A stretch of DNA of 64,000 nt from Theobroma cacao (taxonomy: Eukaryota; Streptophyta; Magnoliopsida; Malvales; Malvaceae), in the NCBI RefSeq assembly GCF_000208745.1, contig NC_030855.1, positions 787,531 to 851,530 on the forward strand, given 5' to 3'. A program made the position numbers and the translations under genes. Each line of letters starts with the position of its first letter. Within the stretch, counting starts at the first letter, position 1. The notes under the pieces were generated by a model. It did not search any database and was not told the DNA's origin. It saw only the letters and a list, made by a program, of their open reading frames with translations. This document shows positions 60,646 to 64,000 of the stretch, piece after piece.

Positions 60646-63529
60646 ATGGCAAAAGCACTTCTTTCCATGATCCTGGAGCAGTTGGGTGGTTCTTTCATTC
60701 CTCAAGAGATAAAGCACCATATCGGATTGGCTGTAGGTCTTGAAGAAGAAATCCAAAAACTCACCAGCCACTTTGAGGCCATTCAAGCTGTGCTTGAAGA
60801 TGCGGAAAGAAAACAGGTGAAGTAGGCCAGTGTGAGACATTGGTTATCTAAGCTCAAAAATGTTTCCTATGATGTGGAGGATGTGTTGGATGAGTGGAAC
60901 ACTGCAAAACTCAAATCAAAACTTGAGAAAGAAGAGAGAGCAACTGAACATGCTTCTTTGCCAAGGAAGGTATGCTACTCTTTCTCCTTCTCTTCCTCTA
61001 AAATCATACTACAGCACAACATCGCTCAGAAAATCAAAGAATTGAATGGACAATTAGACTTTATTTCTGCTGAGAAAGATAGGTACAAATTCGAACTATG
61101 GAGGGGAATTCATGAAGAATCTGAACTACAAATAACTACCTCTTTCATAGATGTTACTGATGTATATGGCAGAGACCAAGATAAGAATGCTGTATTAAAC
61201 ATGTTGTTGGAAGAGAATAGTGAAAAAGATTCCACTCTCCAAATCATCACTATAGTAGGGATGGGAGGAGTAGGGAAAACTACTCTTGCTCGACTAGCCT
61301 ACAATGACAATATTGTGGATACTCATTTCGAGAAAAAAATTTGGGTGTGTGTCTCAGATCCTTTTGATGGCATCAAGATTGCCAAAGCGATTCTTGAATC
61401 TCTTGGAGATGCTGTGCCAAACTTTGTTGAATTACAAACTCTACTACAACGTATTAGGAAGTCAGTTGTAGGAAAAAGATTTCTTCTTGTTTTAGATGAT
61501 GTGTGGAATGAAGATGACTGGAAGTGGAAACCCTTCAAAGATTCTCTCAGTTGTGGTTCTTTGGGAAGCAAAATCTTAATGACCACGCGTAAGGAGAATG
61601 TTGCGGTTGCAATGGGTTGCACTACTTTGTTCCCACTAGGGAAGTTGGCCAAAGAAGAATGTTGGCTGTTGTTTAGTCGGGTAGCCTTTTTTGGAAGGAC
61701 TAGCAGGGAATGCCAGATGTTGGAAGATTTTGGTAGGAAAATAGCAGACAAATGCCAAGGTTTGCCACTTGCTGTGAAGACTCTTGGGGGTCTCATGCGC
61801 TCCAAAAGAACTATAGAACAATGGCAAAGTGTTTTGAATAGCGAAATATGGGAGTTGAAGGAGGCTGAAAGAGGTATTTTCCCTCCCTTATTGTTGAGTT
61901 ATTATGATTTGTCCCCAGCTTTAAAACAATGCTTCTCATTTTGTGCCATATTTCCGAAAGACTGTGATAGAGAAAGATAGGCTGATCAAACTATGGATGG
62001 CGCAAGGTTTCCTTAAGGAGAAGCAAATCAAAGATATGGAAATCCTTGGTCAAGAGTATTTTGAAGACTTAGCAATGTGCTCTTTTTTTCAAGACTTTGA
62101 AAGAGATGGCGATGGCAACATAAATAAATGCAAAATGCATGATTTAGTACATGATTTGGCCCAGTTTCTGACGAAGGGTGAGTGTTTCATGGTAGAGGTC
62201 TATGGTGTTGAACAGCCTCAGGTAGATACTTACAGTGAAAAAGGTCGTCATTTAATGTTGGCGCTTGGAGAGAAGGTCATATTTCCTACCTACATTTATA
62301 ATGTTAAGAAATTGCGTAGCCTCCTAGTTGAACCAATCAATTTTTATGCTTCAATAATGAGCGAATCCTTACCCAAGTTATGTAAACAGTTGACTTGTCT
62401 GAGAACATTGGACTTGAGTACCAAGTATCATACTATCTTTGGTAGCACAATTACAGAAATTCCAAAAGAGATAGCAAAATTGATTCATTTGAGATACCTT
62501 AACATAAGTAACAATGATGATTTAGAAGAATTGCCAGAAGCATTGTGTGAATTGCTTAATTTACAAACCTTAGACCTCAGTTTTTGCAAAAAGCTAAAGA
62601 GATTGCCAAATGGAATTGGAAAACTAGTAAACTTGAGGCATCTTAAGAATTATGGTACTTGGAGAGTAAGGTTCATGCCAAAAGGAATGGAGAAATTAAC
62701 GTCTCTTCGAACACTAAGGGAGTTTCCATTGAGTGAAGGTGGTACTAGTTGTGAAACATCTTCGATTGGGGAACTGGGAAGCTTGACCCACCTTGGAGAC
62801 TATCTTGAGATTAGAGGATTGGGAAATGTGAGAGATGTGAATAAGGCCAGGAAAGCAAATCTTCGGAGCAAGGAATGCCTCTTTAATCTGTTACTCAAAT
62901 TTGATATGGATGAGAACAAGTCAGGAGGGGGGTTGCCAAATGGTGATGCACTTGTTCTTGAAGCCTTACAGCCACCTCCTTACTTGGAATGTTTAGAGAT
63001 ACATAACTACAGAGGCTCGAGCACATTGCCAAAGTGGATGTTGGCATTGACCAACTTGAGGCATCTTGCAGTCTGCTCGTGCAGAAACTGGGAGAGATTG
63101 CCTCCCCTGGGGAAACTTCCATCACTTGAATCACTTTGGATCTATGACATAAGGAGAGTAAAGAAAGTGGGAGTTGAATTTTTAGGAATAGAAAGAGATG
63201 AGGGGCAAGGATCTTCATCCTCAACTGTTATTCCCTTCCCGAATCTGAAAAGACTTGAAATTCATGACATGAATGAGTTGGAAGAGTGGGAATATGGGGA
63301 GTTTCATTTCCTTGGCAAGAGAAAAGAGCAAATTAGTATAATGCCATGTCTCAGTTTCTTAGTGATTGATAGATGCCCGAGGTTAAAGGCACTACCACAC
63401 CACCTTCAAAATTCAAGCATTGAGACATTGGAGATAAGATGGTGTTCTATTCTGGAAACAGGGTGCATTATCTCTCGCATTCCTAACATCCGAATAAACT
63501 ATATGGAGGTGAAAAGAGATAAAGTTTGA
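60646..63529 (+). pseudogene. CNL (RGA-like) disease-resistance gene with one stop and one frameshift
   Basis: The ATG at 60646 opens an Rx-type coiled coil with VEDVLDEW. NB-ARC follows: P-loop GMGGVGKTTLA (about 61257), FEKKIWVCVSDPFD, kinase-2 LLVLDDVW, GSKILMTTR, GLPLAVKTLGG and CFSFCAIFPKDC. Then MHD (KMHDLVHDLA, about 62130) and about a dozen LRRs such as LQTLDLSFCKKLKRLP. Total length of about 960 codons is normal for the family. Two defects are seen: TAG at 60823-60825 (KQVK-stop-ASVRHW, where Glu or Asp is usual) and a frame change at about 61963, where two bases seem lost from a TGTG run in GACTGTGATAGAG. The frame is otherwise open to TGA at 63527. It would act as an intracellular immune receptor if intact. 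The 5' end is duplicated at 36164. Confidence 0.87.
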
Positions 63530-64000
63530 ACTCTTCTTGGGTCCAGAAGATCACAAATGCAAGCAGAAGCTCATCAGGTTCTTTTCTTTTTAAATCTATT
63601 ACTACCTTGCCAATTTGGAATACATAATCTACATTTTTGTCTGAATCATTGCATGCATACATGGTTTATTGATGCAAAATTTAGCTGAATATCGAACTGG
63701 TTTGCATAATTAGCTGATGCAATGAGGTTAGAAAGCCCACTAAGGTGAAAAGTGGCCAAACTACCGTATTGGTTGGCCTAACCAAGAATAACTAGAACCT
63801 CTCCCTCTTTTGAAAAGAGTCTAGAAAGAATAAGCACTGCTCATTCAAGAATAATATTCTTTTTTAATGTTAAAATTGAGAGAAAGCTCATACATTCATT
63901 AAAGTTAATAAAATTGAAATGTTTGCATGTGCTTGGTAACACTTAATTTCGAAAGTTTTTGTTGTATAATCTGCGGACAAACTATATATGCTTAATATTG
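63530..64000. other. 3' flank of the CNL gene
   Basis: No gene is seen. A CATCAGGTTC donor-like site near 63575 might mark a 3' UTR intron. Confidence 0.45.

Noticed and set aside
61323..61805. Antisense frame of 160 codons
   Set aside because: Shadow of the NB-ARC coding region.

Overview
This is nuclear DNA from a plant, most likely a eudicot. GT-AG introns, DC1 proteins, a PP2 lectin domain, a CNL resistance gene, Ty3/gypsy solo LTRs and a Mutator-like element (MULE) all point that way. The species cannot be read from the window. I see no prokaryotic features, tRNA genes or rRNA genes.

Positions 1 to about 9060 hold a large decayed MULE whose left end lies outside the window. It has two convergent genes: a DUF1985/Ulp1 (C48) cysteine peptidase gene on the plus strand (368-4249) and a MuDR-type transposase on the minus strand (8597-5620). 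Both are broken mostly by in-frame stop codons, with frame otherwise kept. The element is full of a 31-bp minisatellite with a GCATGGCGTGTCAC core. Three of its arrays sit in introns, each in the sense orientation of its host gene.

Positions about 9520 to 60815 are a tandem segmental duplication of one block whose order was NTM1 (N-terminal protein methyltransferase), then a DC1-PP2 gene, then a CNL gene. Unit 1 (about 9520-36329) keeps NTM1 exons 3-6, DC1-PP2 gene A (26650-31302) and a 56-codon stub of the CNL gene. Unit 2 (about 36330-60815) keeps NTM1 exons 1-5, 7 and 8, DC1-PP2 gene B (47684-52143), and leads into a nearly full-length CNL pseudogene (60646-63529). The units differ by later insertions: a 2.7-kb solo LTR (11795-14520) in unit 1, and a 3.1-kb solo LTR (53676-56745) and a small hAT-like MITE (58452-58638) in unit 2. 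Single N bases at 11309, 14781 and 40763 sit in AT-rich tandem repeats inside the NTM1 intron and look like assembly joints.

The only intact long genes are the two DC1-PP2 genes. Each has six exons with matching phases and predicts about 935 residues: six DC1 zinc modules, a short linker, six more DC1 modules, then a complete PP2 (phloem lectin) domain. The three PP2 exons are bracketed, in both copies, by inverted arms of one repeat family, which suggests how the lectin module came to be fused. Their position beside a CNL gene suggests a defence locus, but that is inference. Neither NTM1 copy can encode the whole enzyme, and the CNL gene carries a stop and a frameshift.
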